64,000 nucleotides of DNA, taken from assembly GCA_946902985.2 (NCBI GenBank), contig OX336388.2:289828526-289892525 (forward strand). Reading direction: 5' to 3'. The notes under the pieces are model-generated. The model was given only the letters and a program-made list of their open reading frames with translations, did not search any database and was not told where the DNA came from. The translations under genes and the position numbers were made by a program. This stretch comes from Meconema thalassinum. Lineage: Eukaryota; Arthropoda; Insecta; Orthoptera; Tettigoniidae. Below, in pieces: positions 62,897-64,000 of the stretch. Each line of letters opens with the position of its first letter. Position 1 is the first letter of the stretch.

Positions 62897-64000
62897 TGGT
62901 CATAAATATAGGCTATATAAATCTACTGCCTATCCAAACATTTTCATAAATTTGAATTTCATATACCATTTTAAAGCTCATTGGTTTTAAAATTTACAGT
63001 TATCTTAAGTCATAGCAACATATTTCAATGTTAACATTAAGCCACATTGTTCAAACCTGTTCAGAGATGTTGGAAATTCCTCAGATAATGTCAAACTGCA
63101 CCTCGCATCCTATTCTATTGTTGGGAAAGGACTTGATTCTCATCATTGCAGAAATAATCTGTTTAATACTAGCTGTAAACATGGCCAAGGTTTCATGTGA
63201 TACAAGCTAAAGGTGTAGAATTTGGTACAAATGTTTATCACAAGTATCCAGTACCGGTACCTCTATGTCAATGTTACAAAGGCATTGTGCTTGCTACACT
63301 TGACATAGTATGTGGTATAAATTTCAGAATGTGCATCCGTTTTAATTTCTACCCTTGATTATTCATATTTATGTGGAGGTCAGGAATCGTATGGAAGTGA
63401 TGCAAGGAAAATATGATATGACAGGTCTGAAGCAGTTCATTATTTCAGTATTTCAAAAACTGACTCTCTCTACCAGAAATCAAATCAGTGATCTGGGTTC
63501 ATGGCGATATCAGGATAGAAGGAATGTTTGCTTATTGCATTACAACAAGGGATTTGATAGTAACCTCATAAAGCAATAACTTCTAAATCAAAATAACTTA
63601 CAATTTTATTGTTGGACAGCCAAAGGACTGAACATAATCCTCCATGGTTTTAGACAGGTGCAATGATCCATTAGTTCTGGGTTATCCCATCCTGTTAGAA
63701 AATGGAAGGATTGGGGTTTGAGACCTAAGGATGTTGTACAACATTAACTGCAAATCACATCACCACTCTGAGGACCTGGTTTGTGAAATAAGTTGGTTCA
63801 TGTCCCTTCACCTGTCATTTCAAGTTAGCTTCCTTGTTTCTCTTCTCAAAATGCTGAGATGGTGGCTTTCCCATAGACCACAGTCACTTTCACATTCCTT
63901 TCTTAGCCTCTTCTACTTTCCATCTACTTTGAGGTTGCTTGGATGATCCATTTCTCTAGAATGAAAGGGCTCCATGACACTGTCAATTAGGATGAAAAAG
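62897..64000. other. No gene recognised to the window end
   Basis: Non-coding; short open frames without family resemblance. Confidence 0.45.

Overview
This window looks like repeat-rich nuclear DNA from an arthropod, most likely an insect with a large genome. The evidence is several families of tRNA-derived SINEs, nested LTR retrotransposons, LINE fragments, MITEs and a complete Polinton. I found no ordinary host protein-coding gene, rRNA gene or functional tRNA gene. The species cannot be fixed from the sequence; the SINE types make me lean, weakly, towards an orthopteroid insect.

Left third (1-25,758). After two MITE-like elements with TA target duplications and CAGGGTGT termini (437-1243 and 2947-3819) comes a decayed Ty3/gypsy retrotransposon (3999-25,758). 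It is hugely expanded by later insertions: a CR1/Jockey-like LINE (about 6087-7507), a second 5'-truncated LINE inside its 3' LTR (about 24,124-25,693), and a 14.4-kb LTR element A in minus orientation (9079-23,485, 4-bp target duplication CTAC). Element A is itself interrupted by a same-family element B in plus orientation (11,194-18,802, target duplication GTTC, LTRs apparently identical). A and B each encode only one long, coiled-coil, repeat-rich gag-like protein and no visible pol. They look like a non-autonomous or gag-only LTR family caught inserting into itself.

Middle (25,759-38,241). This is a mosaic of SINEs, a 297-bp direct repeat, a Helitron-like element (28,775-31,642), a PIF/Harbinger-like remnant (about 31,820-32,455) and a hAT MITE (32,729-33,505).

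Polinton (38,242-57,631). This 19.4-kb Polinton/Maverick (adintovirus-like) element is bounded by long inverted terminal repeats (1341 and 1478 bp) that differ by one copy of a 141-bp minisatellite. A leftward block encodes the packaging ATPase, a conserved Polinton protein of unknown role and a chromodomain integrase. A rightward block from a shared divergent promoter encodes a fibre-like protein, a basic/membrane-active virion protein, an adenain-type protease, penton, a small basic protein, the major capsid protein, a BIR-domain (IAP-like) protein, a DCQGF-type protein, a Cys-rich protein and a parvovirus-type phospholipase A2. A second leftward block encodes an OB-fold-like protein, a CxxC protein and protein-primed DNA polymerase B. 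Together these cover replication, integration, capsid assembly, packaging, maturation, a possible membrane-penetration step and a possible block on cell death. Two or three genes carry frame breaks, mostly in short homopolymer runs, which could be decay or assembly error.

Right end (57,632-64,000). Non-coding repeat DNA: SINEs and a near-perfect 756-bp palindrome (60,740-61,495).
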